Part shown: positions 1 through 10,645 of the stretch, piece by piece | Numbering within the stretch: position 1 is the first letter of the stretch | Layout: the number at the start of each line of letters is the position of its first letter | Source: Leptodactylus fallax | Lineage: Eukaryota > Chordata > Amphibia > Anura > Leptodactylidae | Reading direction: 5' to 3' | Length of the DNA stretch: 64,000 nt | Assembly (NCBI GenBank): GCA_947044405.1 | Contig: CAMRHE010000457.1 | Span: 124,001 to 188,000 of the forward strand | Made by a program: the position numbers and the translations under genes | The notes under the pieces: generated by a model | What the model was told of the DNA's origin: nothing | Databases searched by the model: none | Seen by the model: only the letters and a program-made list of their open reading frames with translations

Positions 1-960
1 GCTAATGATTCAAAGACAATAAAAGTTGTGGTCAAAAGTAAAAGCTTGACTTTTTTGGCTTCTGCAAGCTCTCCCCTCTGAATCCCATTTTTATCATGCC
101 TGTCTGTTTTCACGGATACTGGTACCCTTAAACTTGCTTTCAACTCTGCAGTAATTTTAGGGACCATAGTTTTGTGGGGGGGTTTTGGCCTACAAATTGA
201 CAAAATGCTCTTTTGTCCCTCATTTCAAGCTTTGACTTTTGACCACAGTTGCTCTTCTATCTGCAGATGTTTCTCAGGGCTTCCCTACTAAATAATTTTT
301 ACCAGAAGACAAAAAAATTAAAGTTTTGATGTGTTTTTTTAGCACTGTTTTAGAAATTGCCGCTGGAAGCACATCAAAACTGCATCACAACTGTACCATG
401 CGAATGCATCCACAATCCTACACCATCGTATGCTTTCCACCCAGCACATAAAAAAATTCACATTTTACTATGACCAAGCTTCCTCTGTGGCCCCACACAT
501 AAATGCTCCCTAGTGTCCCACCACTCAGTATATGCTCCCCAATGGCCCTCAATCAAGTAATAATGTTCTTTACTAGCCCCCACTGGCAGCCAAAAAAGTA
601 ATAATGTCCTCCAGTGGCCGCTAGAACCTAATAATGTTTCTCAGTGGCCCCCAGTCAAGTAATAATGTCCGCCAGTGGCCCCACACTGTAGTTGTGCTAT
701 ACAAATAAAAAAAAGTCACTTACCTATCTTTAGTCCTTTGCAGATTGATGCAGCAGGTTCTCAGCAGATATCACTAGCTGATGCCTGAGTAATAGATCAG
801 GAAGCTAAAGCCTTCCCGCTACAGTGTTATATTCAACTACATGGGCAGCCTACGAATTGCAATGTCGTTAAAAGGAGGCATGTGGGCATTTCCCCACCAG
901 ATTGTCACAGCATCCCTGTTGGGGATCGCTGGTCTGCATAAACATTTTTGCTACATTTTA
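1..960. repeat. Duplicated flank of tRNA-Gln with an imperfect short tandem repeat
   Basis: Bases 1-300 are closely similar to 2225-2530, so this is one arm of a local duplication that also carries the next tRNA-Gln. Around 540-685 a phrase close to 'aataatgtcc..cagtggccc' recurs four or five times with drift, an imperfect minisatellite. No protein gene or RNA gene is seen. Confidence 0.6.
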
Positions 961-970
961 CAAAAGTTTT

Positions 971-1042
971 AGGTCCCACCGAGATTCGAACTCAGATTGC
1001 TGGATTCAAAGTCCAGAGTGCTAACCATTACACCATGGAACC
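971..1042 (-). tRNA. tRNA-Gln (anticodon TTG)
   Basis: On the minus strand this folds into a complete 72-nt cloverleaf starting GGTTCCATGG, with anticodon TTG in a CTTTGAA loop and T-loop TTCGAAT. The acceptor stem pairs fully with one wobble. A TTTT terminator lies just 3' of the gene (plus-strand aaaa at 962-965). It decodes CAA glutamine codons. T-arm sequence groups it with the copies at 2743 and 6320. Confidence 0.93.
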
Positions 1043-1732
1043 CTGCCTGATATTGGGGCCTACCTGCCACGTTTTGGAGACTGGAATGACATATAATTAT
1101 CTGAAGGTAAATTTACACTGCAAAGTCCCAGCTTGTAAACATAGTTAATCTCTACATTGTGTTAAATTTGGGTCCCTCCCTTAGTCACACATTTCAGATG
1201 ACTGAGCACATAATTGTGAGCACAGTCTAGAATCTAAAACCTGGAACTGTGAAGAAACAACAGCTCTACTTAAGATAAAAAATGTGTCTACAGAAGAAAT
1301 TAAACCTAGAAACTAAAGAGTAGAGAAGGCAAAAAGCAACGGCAGAGGGGTGGTTGAGGCAATTGTCCGGAAGGGGTCAACTAGGCCCACCAGAGTATTA
1401 TAGTATCCTCAAATGGGCCCAGAATATGTTCAACTACCCATACAGAACACAGTATAGTTTCCTGTGTCTACCACCATCACGTTAAAGGGTTATTACCATC
1501 TCGGCAGTGAGTACTGACCACTAGGGCAGATGACAATATGTGTGCAGGTCTTGAATCCATAGATTCCAGAGTGTGAACAGCTGGATGTGACTTCAGAGTG
1601 GATCTGGCTGTTAGACTGCTCTAACCTGCATTTATTTAGAGGGATTGGTCTGGTTTCTGTGGTCTAATGTGGGCCTAAAATTAATTTAGTTTGGTCTGTT
1701 CTGTGTATCATGCTTCCCAAAGACTAATGTGA
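1043..1732. other. Intergenic DNA, nothing recognised
   Basis: Between tRNA-Gln and tRNA-Thr I see no open frame with a recognisable product, no tRNA and no clear tandem repeat. The base composition is ordinary for this window. Confidence 0.4.
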
Positions 1733-1806
1733 GGTGCTGTGGTTTAGTTGGTTAAAGCGCCTGTCTAGTAAACAGGAGATCCTGAGTTCGAATCTCAGCA
1801 GTGCCT
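1733..1806 (+). tRNA. tRNA-Thr (anticodon AGT)
   Basis: A 74-nt cloverleaf with A-box region GTTTAGTTGG, anticodon AGT in the loop CTAGTAA, and T-arm GAGTTCGAATCTC. All seven acceptor pairs form if two G-U wobbles are allowed. An uninterrupted run of about 18 T starts at 1810, a strong Pol III terminator. The A34 of AGT would be edited to inosine to read ACU, ACC and ACA. It is the only Thr gene in the window and one of few plus-strand tRNAs. Confidence 0.93.
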
Positions 1807-1827
1807 TTCATTTTTTTTTTTTTTTTT

Positions 1828-2742
1828 GCTACAGCCCTTTTCATGGCATACATATTTTGTCAGTTCAGTTTTTAGTTGTCAATTTATTCATAGATTTCTA
1901 TTGAGAATTTGGCAATACAATGCTTATGGATACTACCAATAGTCATTGCGCTTGCGCCCAAGAGTACAGTTGATAGTTGAGTATAAAGCTTTTATATTTT
2001 TAATGTGGCCACAGATTACGTTATAACAGGGTTATTTGGGACACCAAACCCTTGGTCCATAAGGACCTATGCATATTTTAGTGTTCCGAATCGCCCTGAC
2101 AGGTCTTTATAAACTAGATTAGCCAATAAATTCCTAAGTCATTGTTTAGCAGCCTGTGGGATTCGATCTGCTAGAGAAACATTGAACATTCTCTCCCAAA
2201 CTTAAAAATCTCAGTATGCAAAGACCAGCTAATGATTCAAAGACAATAAAAGTTGTGGTCAAAAGTAAAAGCTTGACTTTTTTGGCTACTGCAAGCTTTC
2301 CCCTATGGATCCCATTTTTATCATGCCTGTCTGTTTTCACTGAGACTGGTACCCTTAAACTTGCTTTCAACTCTGCAGTAATTTCAGGGACCATCGTTTT
2401 GTGGGTTTTTTTGGCCTACAATTTGACAAAATGCTCTTTTGTCCCTCATTTCAAGCTTTGACTTTTGACCACAGTTGCTCTTCTGTCTACAGATGTTTTT
2501 TGGAGCACCCCTAGTAAATAATTATTACCAGTAGACAAAAAACTACAGTTTTGATGTGTTTTTTTAGCACAGTTTTTGAAATTGCAGCTGGAACCACATC
2601 AAATCTGTCCCCCAGTGTTCCCTAAGGCTGCCAATGTAGTTAAAAGGAGGCATGCGGCCATTTCCCCACCAGATTGTCACAGCTTCCCAGTTAGGATTCG
2701 CTGGTCTACATAAACATTTTTGGTACGTTTTACAAAAGTGTT
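1828..2742. repeat. Second copy of the tRNA-Gln flank
   Basis: 2215-2530 repeats bases 1-300 with scattered substitutions and leads into tRNA-Gln at 2743, as the first copy leads into 971. Two overlapping open frames here (2146-2394 minus, 2216-2461 plus) lie within the repeat, have no recognisable domain and are judged non-coding. Confidence 0.6.
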
Positions 2743-2814
2743 AGGTTCCACCGAGATTCGAACTCAGATCGCTGGATTCAAAGTCCAGAGTGCTAACCAT
2801 TACACCATGGAACC
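2743..2814 (-). tRNA. tRNA-Gln (anticodon TTG)
   Basis: A complete 72-nt minus-strand cloverleaf. It differs from the 971 copy at a few positions, for example GATC instead of AATC before the T-arm and a fully Watson-Crick acceptor end. Anticodon TTG, T-loop TTCGAAT, terminator TTTT (plus aaaa 2734-2737). The 3' flank of the duplication (2815-2940) reappears after the Gln copies at 6392 and 12610. Confidence 0.93.
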
Positions 2815-3427
2815 TGTGAGAGGTTTTTCTGCTACATCTTGTTTTTCCGAGATGACAGTAACGTGTAAGACCTTGTAATTACAGTATAGTGTAGCCTCGT
2901 TATACAGTGAAAATCTCAGGCATTAAATAAAGTAAATCCCTGTATTAACCGTTTCCCAACATCTACCATACTATTATGGTGGATGGCGGGTCTTTAAACA
3001 TGGCAGCTGCTCTGGAGTGGAGCTGTCGCCGTAGCCACCAGCTCTCCTCTGTGTTATACATCTATACTAAATCTGGAGTCGCAAAAAGAAAATTGCTTAA
3101 GTAGTCCCGTATATGGAAATATAAAAAAGTTACAGGAGTCAGAATATATCAGGAAGGGGTTAATGAGGAATTGCGGTTTACTGCCCACATGGACATTTCC
3201 TTGAAGGGAAATTTCCAAAGAATCCTTTTTCCACATAGGAATGTGCTAAGTTTGAGACCCTTCATGCTTGCCTTTAGACCCTCGTCTAGTAACTATAAGA
3301 CCTATAGTTGCTGTTCATCAAATAAAAACATTCCAGAAGAAGCAAATCTTAAAATATTAATGTTTTGAAAGACAAACTTAGCAAGATCATTGAAGGGTTA
3401 ATTGGTATAATGTTGCAAAAGTAGAAA
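2815..3427. other. Intergenic DNA with shared Gln flank
   Basis: 2815-2940 is homologous to sequence beyond the Gln copies at 6320 and 12538, so these loci descend from one ancestor. The rest shows no recognised element. The frames at 3054-3368 overlap on opposite strands and match no family I know. Confidence 0.4.
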
Positions 3428-3496
3428 GGTAGCGTGGCCGAGCGGTTTAAGGCGCCAGTCTCTTCGGGGGCGTGGGTTCGAAGCCCACCGCTGCCA
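3428..3496 (+). pseudogene. tRNA-Leu pseudogene lacking the anticodon arm
   Basis: The 5' half (GGTAGCGTGGCCGAGCGG) and the T-arm and acceptor (GTGGGTTCGAAGCCCACC, CTGCCA) match the tRNA-Leu-TAG genes at 45772 and 49413. About 13 nt of the anticodon arm are missing, leaving ggcgccagtc. Without an anticodon it cannot be a functional tRNA. A and B boxes survive, so Pol III transcription is still conceivable. Confidence 0.9.
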
Positions 3497-4059
3497 ACTT
3501 GTATTTTCTCTCCTGTGTTTCCACTTTATGTTAAACAAGGCTGTTGAAGGGCCTATCATTATCATACTTCAGTTCTGAAACAGCAGACCCTATTATATTC
3601 AATAGTGTCTTTCCTCTCCCTGTGTAACTGCTGTTTTAGCAGTCCGGCTCACCATCGTTCACATCCCCTGGAGACCTAGCATCATATGCAACCAAAAAAT
3701 TCTCAAATGCAATGAAAGCTGTAGCAGGAAAAAAAAACGCTGTTTTTTTTTTCTATTTAGTCTCCCCAAAAAACTGAATAAAAAGCGATCCAAACGTCAG
3801 ACAATCCCTAAAATGATATAAATAAAAAGAACAACTTACACAGTTCTGTACACTAAAATATGAAAAAAGTTATGGGTGACTCAAAGAAATGTTTTTATAT
3901 TTCAATGTTTGGGATTTCTATTATAGCATTATAGGTCTTAGAACATAACAAAAACTATATAAATTTGGCATCACTGTGATCGCCCCAATCTGCAGAATAT
4001 AAGCAATGTGTGATTTTGGATGTACAGTGAACACTAGTAGAAACTGCCCATTATGATTG

Positions 4060-4176
4060 ATCATCAATAGAGATGGGCAAACCTCTCAAGATTCGTTTTG
4101 TTTCAGGTTTGGGTGGTTTGGGACCAAAATTTGTTTAGGGTCGAAAAAGTTTATGAAGTCCACCTTCAATTGGCTT
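4060..4176. repeat. Dispersed 'atgggc(g)aac' repeat bordering the 46-bp array
   Basis: The phrase agagatgggcaaacctctca followed by a ttcg/tttcgg-rich stretch matches 33812-33920, which precedes the second 46-bp array, and 9596-9706, which has no array. It appears to be the transposon-like host in which the minisatellite grew. Confidence 0.6.
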
Positions 4177-5363
4177 AAAATATAGTGTAGAACACTCTTA
4201 GGGCTCCTAGGAACCTATCTATAAAACATAGTGTAGAGTACTGGTACGGCTCCTAGGAACCTATCTATAAAACATAGTGTAGAATACTCTTAGGGCTCCT
4301 AGGAACCTAACTATAAAACATAGTGTAGAATACTCTTAGGGCTCCTAGGAACCTATCTATAAAACATAGTGTAGAACACTCTTAGGGCTCCTAGGAACCT
4401 ATCTATAAAACATAGTGTAGAACCCTCTTAGGGCTCCTAGGAACCTATCTATAAAACATAGTGCAGAATACTCTTAGGGCTCCTAGGAACCTATCTATAA
4501 AATATAGTGTAGAACACTCTTAGGGCTCCTAGGAACCTATCTATAAAACATAGTGTAGAATACTGGTACGGCTCCTAGGAACCTATCTATAAAACATAGT
4601 GTAGAATACTCTTAGGGCTCCTAGGAACCTATCTATAAAACATAGTGTAGAATACTCTTAGGGCTCCTAGGAACCTATCTATAAAACATAGTGTAGAACA
4701 CTCTTAGGGCTCCTAGGAACCTATCTATAAAACATAGTGTAGAACCCTCTTAGGGCTCCTAGGAACCTATCTATAAAACATAGTGCAGAATACTCTTAGG
4801 GCTCCTAGGAACCTATCTATAAAACATAGTGTAGAACCCTCTTAGGGCTCCTAGGAACCTATCTATAAAACATAGTGCAGAATACTCTTAGGGCTCCTAG
4901 GAACCAATCTATAAAACATAGTGTAGAACACTCTTAGGGCTCCTAGGAACCTATCTATAAAACATAGTGTAGAGTACTGGTACGGCTCCTAGGAACCTAT
5001 CTATAAAACATAGTGTAGAATACTCTTAGGGCTCCTAGGAACCTATCTATAAAACATAGTGTAGAATACTCTTAGGGCTCCTAGGAACCTATCTATAAAA
5101 CATAGTGTAGAACACTCTTAGGGCTCCTAGGAACCTATCTATAAAACATAGTGCAGAATACTCTTAGGGCTCCTAGGAACCTATCTATAAAACATAGTGT
5201 AGAACACTCTTAAGACTCCTAGGAACCTATCTATAAAACATAGTGTAGAATACTCTTAGGGCTCCTAGGAACCTATCTATAAAACATAGTGTAGAACACT
5301 CTTAAGGCTCCTAGGAACCTATCTATAAAACATAGTGTAGAATACTCTTAGGACTCTTAGGAC
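4177..5363. repeat. 46-bp tandem repeat array 1 (about 26 copies)
   Basis: The unit has the form aacatagtgtagaatactct + tagggctcctaggaacctat + ctataa, 46 bp, repeated head to tail. Each unit carries the palindrome TCCTAGGA. Variant units recur in order: the rare ctggtacgg variant sits at 4241, 4563 and 4977, spaced 322 (7 x 46) and 414 (9 x 46) bp, so multi-unit blocks were duplicated. The array ends in decayed units near 5363. Confidence 0.97.
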
Positions 5364-6319
5364 TGATTGCCTTGCATGTCAGAAGAGTTTTTACCTCCTG
5401 GTATAGGGTCAAGGGAATTTGCCTCTATAGGCCTTTTCCAGCCTCTGACAGATGTCACACACCACAGGATCACTGCTGAAGCCTGTGATTGGGCCTCAGT
5501 GGTCACATGGGGAGAGATGACGTCATGCTATGACCCAGCATCATTATGTCAGCATGCCCCACATGACCACAGAGACCCAGTAAGAGGCCTCAACGATGAG
5601 CTCTGGGCGTGTTACTCAGTCAGAGGCTGGAAGAGGCCTGAAGAGGATGCTGCAAGGATGCTCAAAAAAGGTGAGGCCAGGTGTTGTGAATAACTGTTCA
5701 ATATTTTTGCCCACCTCCTCCAGCCTCCATTTGTTATACTCTGGGGTCTGAGTTGAGTTAAAAATGTCACTGTTGTGTGAATAAGGCCTTGAAGTTGCGT
5801 TCAACTCTGCAGTAGAGATGGGTGAACCAATTTGTTCCAAACTAGGTTTGACCCAAATATTCCAAATTGTTCAGTTTTTAATGAAACTGAACAATTGGGG
5901 AGTTGTCTCTTCAGAGCCCAGAGTATAAAAGATGAAGGCATAGGGGCAGTGAGAAAAATTAAAAAACATGATGTCATGACGCTTGGCAAGTCCATGTGAC
6001 CACTCAGGCCCAATCACTGGCCTCAGTGGTGTCCCTGGCCGCATGGCATCACCAAAGAGACTAAGAGTGTGTCGGATGCTCAAAAGAGGTGAAGGGAGGG
6101 AAGTCTGAATGTTTTATATATTTTTTTACACCTTCCCTGAGTCTCCACCTATAATACTCTCAGTTTTGTGGGATTTTCTTGGTGTTCTTTCACTTATGTG
6201 AATCTTTGGCTTTTGACCACAGTTGCATCAGCTACAGATATTTTTCAGGTCACAACACCTGGTGGTCAAAAGAAATCCTTTCGCCTATGTAGATTTTTGA
6301 TACATTTTACAAAACTGCT
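5364..6319. repeat. Dispersed foldback-type repeat, no gene
   Basis: From about 5815 the phrase agagatgggtgaacc and a tract of the type 'gaggtgaagggaggg ... cacctccc' recur in forms also seen at 7190-7745 and 27340-27740. The 108-codon frame at 5367-5693 lies in a repeat, starts at the array border and matches nothing I recognise. Confidence 0.45.
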
Positions 6320-6391
6320 AGGTTCCACTGAGATTCGAACTCAGATCGCTGGATTCAAAGTCCAGAGTGCTAACCATTACACCATGGAACC
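6320..6391 (-). tRNA. tRNA-Gln (anticodon TTG)
   Basis: An intact 72-nt minus-strand cloverleaf with anticodon TTG. The T-stem is CTGAG/CTCAG, fully paired, because the usual CTCGG strand has changed to CTCAG (a compensated pair relative to 971). TTTT terminator from plus aaaa at 6311-6314. The 3' flank is shared with 2815-2940. Confidence 0.92.
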
Positions 6392-7189
6392 TGTCAGAGG
6401 TTGTCAGGCTGTGTCTTGTTTTTCAGAGATGACATGTTCATAACCTTGTAATTATAGTTTCATTGTGCAACAAAAATCTCAGGCATGAAATAAAGTAAAT
6501 CCCTATATATAATGAGGAATTGCTATATCAACATCACGTCTGAACCAAAACTGCTATTATTATACTGTGGGGTCTACTCAGATCACAGAGTATAATGATC
6601 GGAGGCCCAGGGGAGGTGACAAATATAAAAACCAGTGGTACTCACCTCTCCTTGGCTCCAATGCGGCTCCCTGCTATATTTGGGCCTAACTAATAATAGT
6701 TTGTGGGTAGTAATGTTTGTATAATAATGTTTGTGGGCCCTATACTGTGTACAGGGGCCACTATGTGACATTATACTATGTGTAGGGGCCGTTGTGGGAC
6801 ATTATACTGTGGGGCGTTGTTCTGTTTGGGGGCCAGGACAGGGGGCGCTATGCAGTGGGTGACCCAAGTCAAAAGTATGCTATGGGGCCCAGTTTTTTCT
6901 ATTTACGCCCCTGTATATCTATATTATACCCTGTATCTGTGGGGGTCCACTCAGTTTCTGTGTTTAGCACTTCCATTAATACAGATATAAGTGTACACAG
7001 AGGTGACCACTGCACGGATGGGTCATCTTATTGGAAGAATAACGGGTACTGATCCGTTATGTACTGCAAGTGAAATTGGACGTCACATCCCAAGCCTATG
7101 GCTGCAAACCATTTACTACGTGTTAATAAACAACCTCCAGTGAAGATATACAATGTCTGTTAAAGATGCGTGGAACACTTCAGTATGAA
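6392..7189. repeat. Intergenic DNA with weak tandem 'gacattatactgtg' repeat
   Basis: Between about 6720 and 6850 the phrase ggggccactatgtgacatta recurs with drift at a spacing near 38 bp. No gene is recognised. A partial CTCF-like core (ACAGGGGGCGC) lies near 6837-6848 but its 5' half does not fit the consensus. Confidence 0.4.
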
Positions 7190-7745
7190 CCGGGTTCTAC
7201 CCGAATATCCAAAATTGTGTGGATTTTAACTTAACCCAAACAATCAAGGATTCATCTCGTATGAATGAAAATTACCACCACGACATGCATTGCGGTAAGT
7301 TATTATAATGTTGGGTCTCTTCAGATCCCAGAGTATAATCGGTGAAGGCCCAGGGGAGGTGAAATAATTAAAAAAACATTTATACTCACCTTCCCTCACC
7401 TCCTTTGGGCCTCCTGATGGTATCCGGCACTCTTCTGGTGACATCATACGCCTATGTCACCACTGAGCCCTCAGTATTGATCCTGGGCACATGACGTCAT
7501 GGAAGAGAGCGAGAGAGAGCGCCGGACACCAGAACAAAGCCCAAAAGAGGTGAGGGGAGGAGTATAAATTTTATTTTTATTTATTTTTTACTTCCCCTGC
7601 ACCTCTACCTATTAAAGAGACCCCAGAGTATAATAATTTCACTTCCAATTGTAGCCAAACTTGTTCGACCCAAAATGAATCAGGGACCTGAGCCATCTGA
7701 ATCCGGAACGAAACAAATCCTGGATGGGTTCGCCCATCTCTATTC
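7190..7745. repeat. Foldback repeat element
   Basis: Sequences around 7295-7400 (gtctcttcagatcccagagt ... aggggaggtga) reappear in inverted form at about 7545-7650 (acttcccctgcacctctacc ... gagaccccagagtataat). The element ends in gggttcgcccatctct, the reverse complement of the agagatgggcgaac motif. A related copy spans about 27340-27740. This is a non-autonomous repeat with no coding capacity. Confidence 0.5.
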
Positions 7746-7870
7746 TCCATATGTTTTGTGGGATCAACAATTCATCTTTGTGCTTTGCTTCTTTTCAAGA
7801 CTATTCACATGATAAATATTTGGTGCATGGCCAGACTACAACAACGAATTTCTTAGGATATAATCAGAGA

Positions 7871-7884
7871 CCAGCAGGTGGCAG
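7871..7884 (+). promoter_or_regulatory. CTCF-consensus motif
   Basis: CCAGCAGGTGGCAG fits the core CTCF consensus CCASYAGRKGGCRS at all 14 positions. It begins a block of about 350 bp that is conserved in sequence and position upstream (plus coordinates) of Ile and Asp tRNA genes elsewhere in the window. Function is inferred from the motif alone. Confidence 0.55.
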
Positions 7885-7990
7885 TAGAAGTCTGTGAGGC
7901 TAACTCCTGCTCATGGACAGACTTGCAGGATGAGACCGAAGTCTGCATTTTACATTTGAATACTGTAAAACAAAGAAGAGGAATTGGAGG

Positions 7991-8004
7991 GCGCCCCCTA
8001 GTGC
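7991..8004 (-). promoter_or_regulatory. CTCF-like motif, opposite orientation
   Basis: The minus strand reads GCACTAGGGGGCGC, which fits CCASYAGRKGGCRS at 13 of 14 positions (first base G instead of C). It lies 107 bp from the plus-strand motif at 7871, so the two face each other. It is not seen in the other copies of this block. Confidence 0.5.
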
Positions 8005-8260
8005 AGAGGTAATGCAGCAAGAATATTAGGACAGATCTCACCAAGAGTGAAGCTCTGCAGCTCCTTAGTGCATATGAGTATCCAGTGTGAGAGGGCTGTG
8101 GTTGGCACTTGGGGAAGTGTTTTTGCTGGTTCTTCTCCATTTTTCTCTTGCACAGGTTTTCTTCGTTTTGGGAATTGTCTTCCCATACATAATGTTATCT
8201 GGATTTTTAGGCAGGTCCATAAACTATCTTCATTAAATTTATGTAAAAACTAGAATCTAC

Positions 8261-8334
8261 TGGCCCGTACGGGGATCGAACCCGCGACCTTGGCGTTATT
8301 AGCACCACGCTCTAACCAACTGAGCTAACCGGCC
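8261..8334 (-). tRNA. tRNA-Ile (anticodon AAT)
   Basis: A complete 74-nt cloverleaf GGCCGGTTAGCTCAGTTGG... with anticodon AAT, variable arm AAGGT and T-loop TTCGATC. All stems pair. Pol III terminator from plus aaaaa at 8245-8249. It lies 181 bp from tRNA-Asp on the same strand and is identical in sequence to the copy at 14412. Confidence 0.95.
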
Positions 8335-8515
8335 ACATGCTGAGATTCTTGTTTTATGTAACTCAGGATTAAGTTATATTTATCAGTGTGGGTTGTTTTC
8401 ATTACATTATAATTGGTTTTATAAATATGTTGGATTTTTTTTTGTTTGTTTTTTTTTAAATCTATATTCTATTATTTTAAGTCTTTTTGTTAATATTGTT
8501 ATGCAAAAATCTTGC

Positions 8516-8587
8516 CTCCCCGTCAGGGAATCGAACCCCGGTCTCCCGCGTGACAGGCGGGGATACTTACCACTATACTAACGAGGA
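8516..8587 (-). tRNA. tRNA-Asp (anticodon GTC)
   Basis: A 72-nt cloverleaf TCCTCGTTAGTATAGTGG..., anticodon GTC in loop CTGTCAC. One T-stem pair is a G-U wobble (CGGGG/CCCTG), otherwise it matches the copy at 20063. Terminator from plus aaaaa 8505-8509. It decodes GAC and GAU. Confidence 0.92.
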
Positions 8588-9457
8588 ATTGCATGGGTGG
8601 TGTTCTTCCGGGAGGCTGCAGATGTTTCTACTGGATCCATTGAGTAGGGAGAAATAGGAGAATTTGGACCCTTCATATTTACTTCAACCCACGATAGTTT
8701 GGTTCTTAAGACTTGGGGAATTTTTAAATATTTTCCACCTTTGTCTTCCAAAGTTCTTTATTTTTCTGTCGACATAGTCACATGAGGGCTTATTTGTTGT
8801 GTGATGAGTCGTACTTTTAGTTTGCACTATTTAGGGGTAAATATAATGTTTTGATGAGCTTTTATTTAACATTTTTGTAGGGTACGTGGAAAAAAAAAAC
8901 AAATCTGCCGTTAGTTATTACGTTTTGTTTTTATGACGTTCACTCTGCATTAAAAATGACATGTCAACTTTTTTCACTGGTCATTACGATACCATATTTA
9001 TATCGCTTTTATTATGTTTTACCAGTATTACTAAATAAAATTCCATTTTGGGAAAAAAAATAATTTGTCTGGTGACACCGTATTCTGACTGCGGTAACTT
9101 TTTTACTTTTTTTGTTGCTGGAGCTATGTGAGAGCTCATTTTTGTGGGACAATTTGTAGCTTTAATTGGTATCATTTTTTGGTATCTACAACTTTTTGAT
9201 CACTTTTTAATTTACTTTGATTTACTTTTGTGGAAGGCGAGATTGGAAGGTGTGGAAGGTGTGATTTATTTTTTATTTATTTATTTTTTTTATGGCTTTC
9301 GCCATACTAGATACATAAAATAATTTTTTTCATTTTCTAGACTATGTATATGGGTTACCTAATATATTTTTTTATTTTTTTACATTATTAGAAAACTATT
9401 TTTACTGCTCCGAAGGGGAATTGACCCTGTTACCTACTGAAAAAAAAAAAGTACAAA
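8588..9457. repeat. MITE-derived AT-rich DNA
   Basis: Phrases such as 'cacatgagggcttatttgtt', 'gacgttcactctgcat' and 'gataccatatttatat' occur in the same order within the TTAA-flanked MITE at 20708 and the repeats at 27040-27250 and 33170-33600. This is an old member of the same non-autonomous transposon family without clear ends. No gene. Confidence 0.5.
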
Positions 9458-9529
9458 TGACCCCGACGTGATTTGAACACGCAACCTTCTGATCTGGAGT
9501 CAGACGCGCTACCGTTGCGCCACGAGGTC
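9458..9529 (-). tRNA. tRNA-Trp (anticodon CCA)
   Basis: A complete 72-nt cloverleaf GACCTCGTGGCGCAACGG..., anticodon CCA in CTCCAGA, T-loop TTCAAAT. All stems pair. Terminator from an A-run at 9440-9450. The downstream B-box-like sequence that accompanies other Trp genes is present only in decayed form near 9410-9435. Confidence 0.95.
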
Positions 9530-9595
9530 ATATCTGCTGATACTGTTTTTCCTTGCCCTCATTTGTAGGCATCATGATATCAAGTATACACTGGC

Positions 9596-9706
9596 CATTC
9601 TGATTGAACATCAATAGAGAAGGGTGATCTCAAGATACATTTTGTTCGGGTGGTTCGGGACCAAGAAAAAGTTTGGTACAAACCACACCTTAAATTTCCT
9701 TAAAAC
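9596..9706. repeat. Array-free copy of the repeat that hosts the 46-bp satellite
   Basis: It aligns with 4050-4180 (gattgaacatcaatagagaa ... ggtggttcgggaccaa ... ccttaaaacat) but only the first few bases of a 46-bp unit are present before L1-like sequence starts. It therefore looks like the unexpanded state. Confidence 0.5.
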
Positions 9707-10600
9707 ATGACTGAGGCCCAAATATTGGTCATCCACAAGCCTGGTAAGGACCTTATTCTATATGAGTCCTATTGGACTATATCACTCTTGCAAGTGGACA
9801 ACAAAATCCTGACTAACGTCCTTGCATCAAAATGGCTTCATGCTAATAAAATCTACAGCACGGAACCTGAGAGAGTTGTGTATGGACGTCCAGGCCATAC
9901 TTGACCATGGTGGATTGAAGGTTTTGGTGTCACTGGACACAGACAAGGCCTTTAATATGGTTGAGTGAAATTACATATGGCTGGTTCTAGGCAAGATAGG
10001 ACTTCTCCCAAAGTTTATTGAATGGGTTCAACTGGAGGCCTCTGCCCTCCCTTATCCCCTTTCCTCTATGTGACAAGGGGCACTGATTGAACCCTTTCAG
10101 TGTGAGGTCTATAGCGGTACCGTCTGTAGTAGAAAGAGGCTGTACACAGATGATACCTGGAAGATCCAGAGGAGTCTCTGACTGCAGTGTTACAGGAGAT
10201 GACCAAATCGGTGTCCACTTAGGTCTACATATTATTTGGGTCACATCTAAAATCCTGCTCTTGGATTACTCAATTACTACATAATCTCTGGACAGCCAAC
10301 CTCTATGTAACACCTCATATATTACCTGCCTGTGACACATTATTAGCCCCTTAATGTCTCCCCATTGCTGGTACTGTCCCACCAGAAAACCCAGTTCGAG
10401 TTCAAATTGTACCATCAAGGTTTGGTCTTGTCAAAATGATATTATGGCCCAAAATACTGTATCTATTGCCCCAGTCGCCCACATCTGTTCCGACACACTT
10501 CCTCAATTTTTTTTTAGGCCCTGGGATGAGGACAGGTCTTGGACTCCCTGACTTTAAGACGTACTACAGGGCTGTGCAGTTTTTCAATTGGTTAATGTTT
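9698..10600 (+). mobile_element. L1/Tx1-like LINE reverse transcriptase remnant
   Basis: Frame 9707-9904 reads like the start of an L1-clade RT (ILVIHKPGKDLILYESYWTI, then NKILTNVLASKW). Next come VSLDTDKAFNMVE (catalytic-aspartate block, followed by a stop), a YTDDTW-like remnant of the YxDD box near 10145, and near 10440-10560 the C-terminal signature GLGLPDFKTYYRA. Frameshifts and stops throughout show it is long dead. Related C-terminal pieces lie at 15117, 25003 and 29205. Confidence 0.75.
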
Positions 10601-10645
10601 CAAAGTGCCATGACCATGTTAGGTATTATGTCTGAATTTAGACTA

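Noticed and set aside
4177..5363. CRISPR-like array
   Set aside because: The repeats are head-to-tail with no spacers (46-bp unit, continuous), and the DNA is clearly eukaryotic. It is a satellite.
5367..5693. 108-codon plus frame after array 1
   Set aside because: It starts in the decayed array border and runs through dispersed repeat sequence, with no recognisable domain.
6835..6848. CTCF site with core ACAGGGGGCGC
   Set aside because: The 5' part of the consensus (CCAS) is not met, so the match is limited to the GC-rich half.
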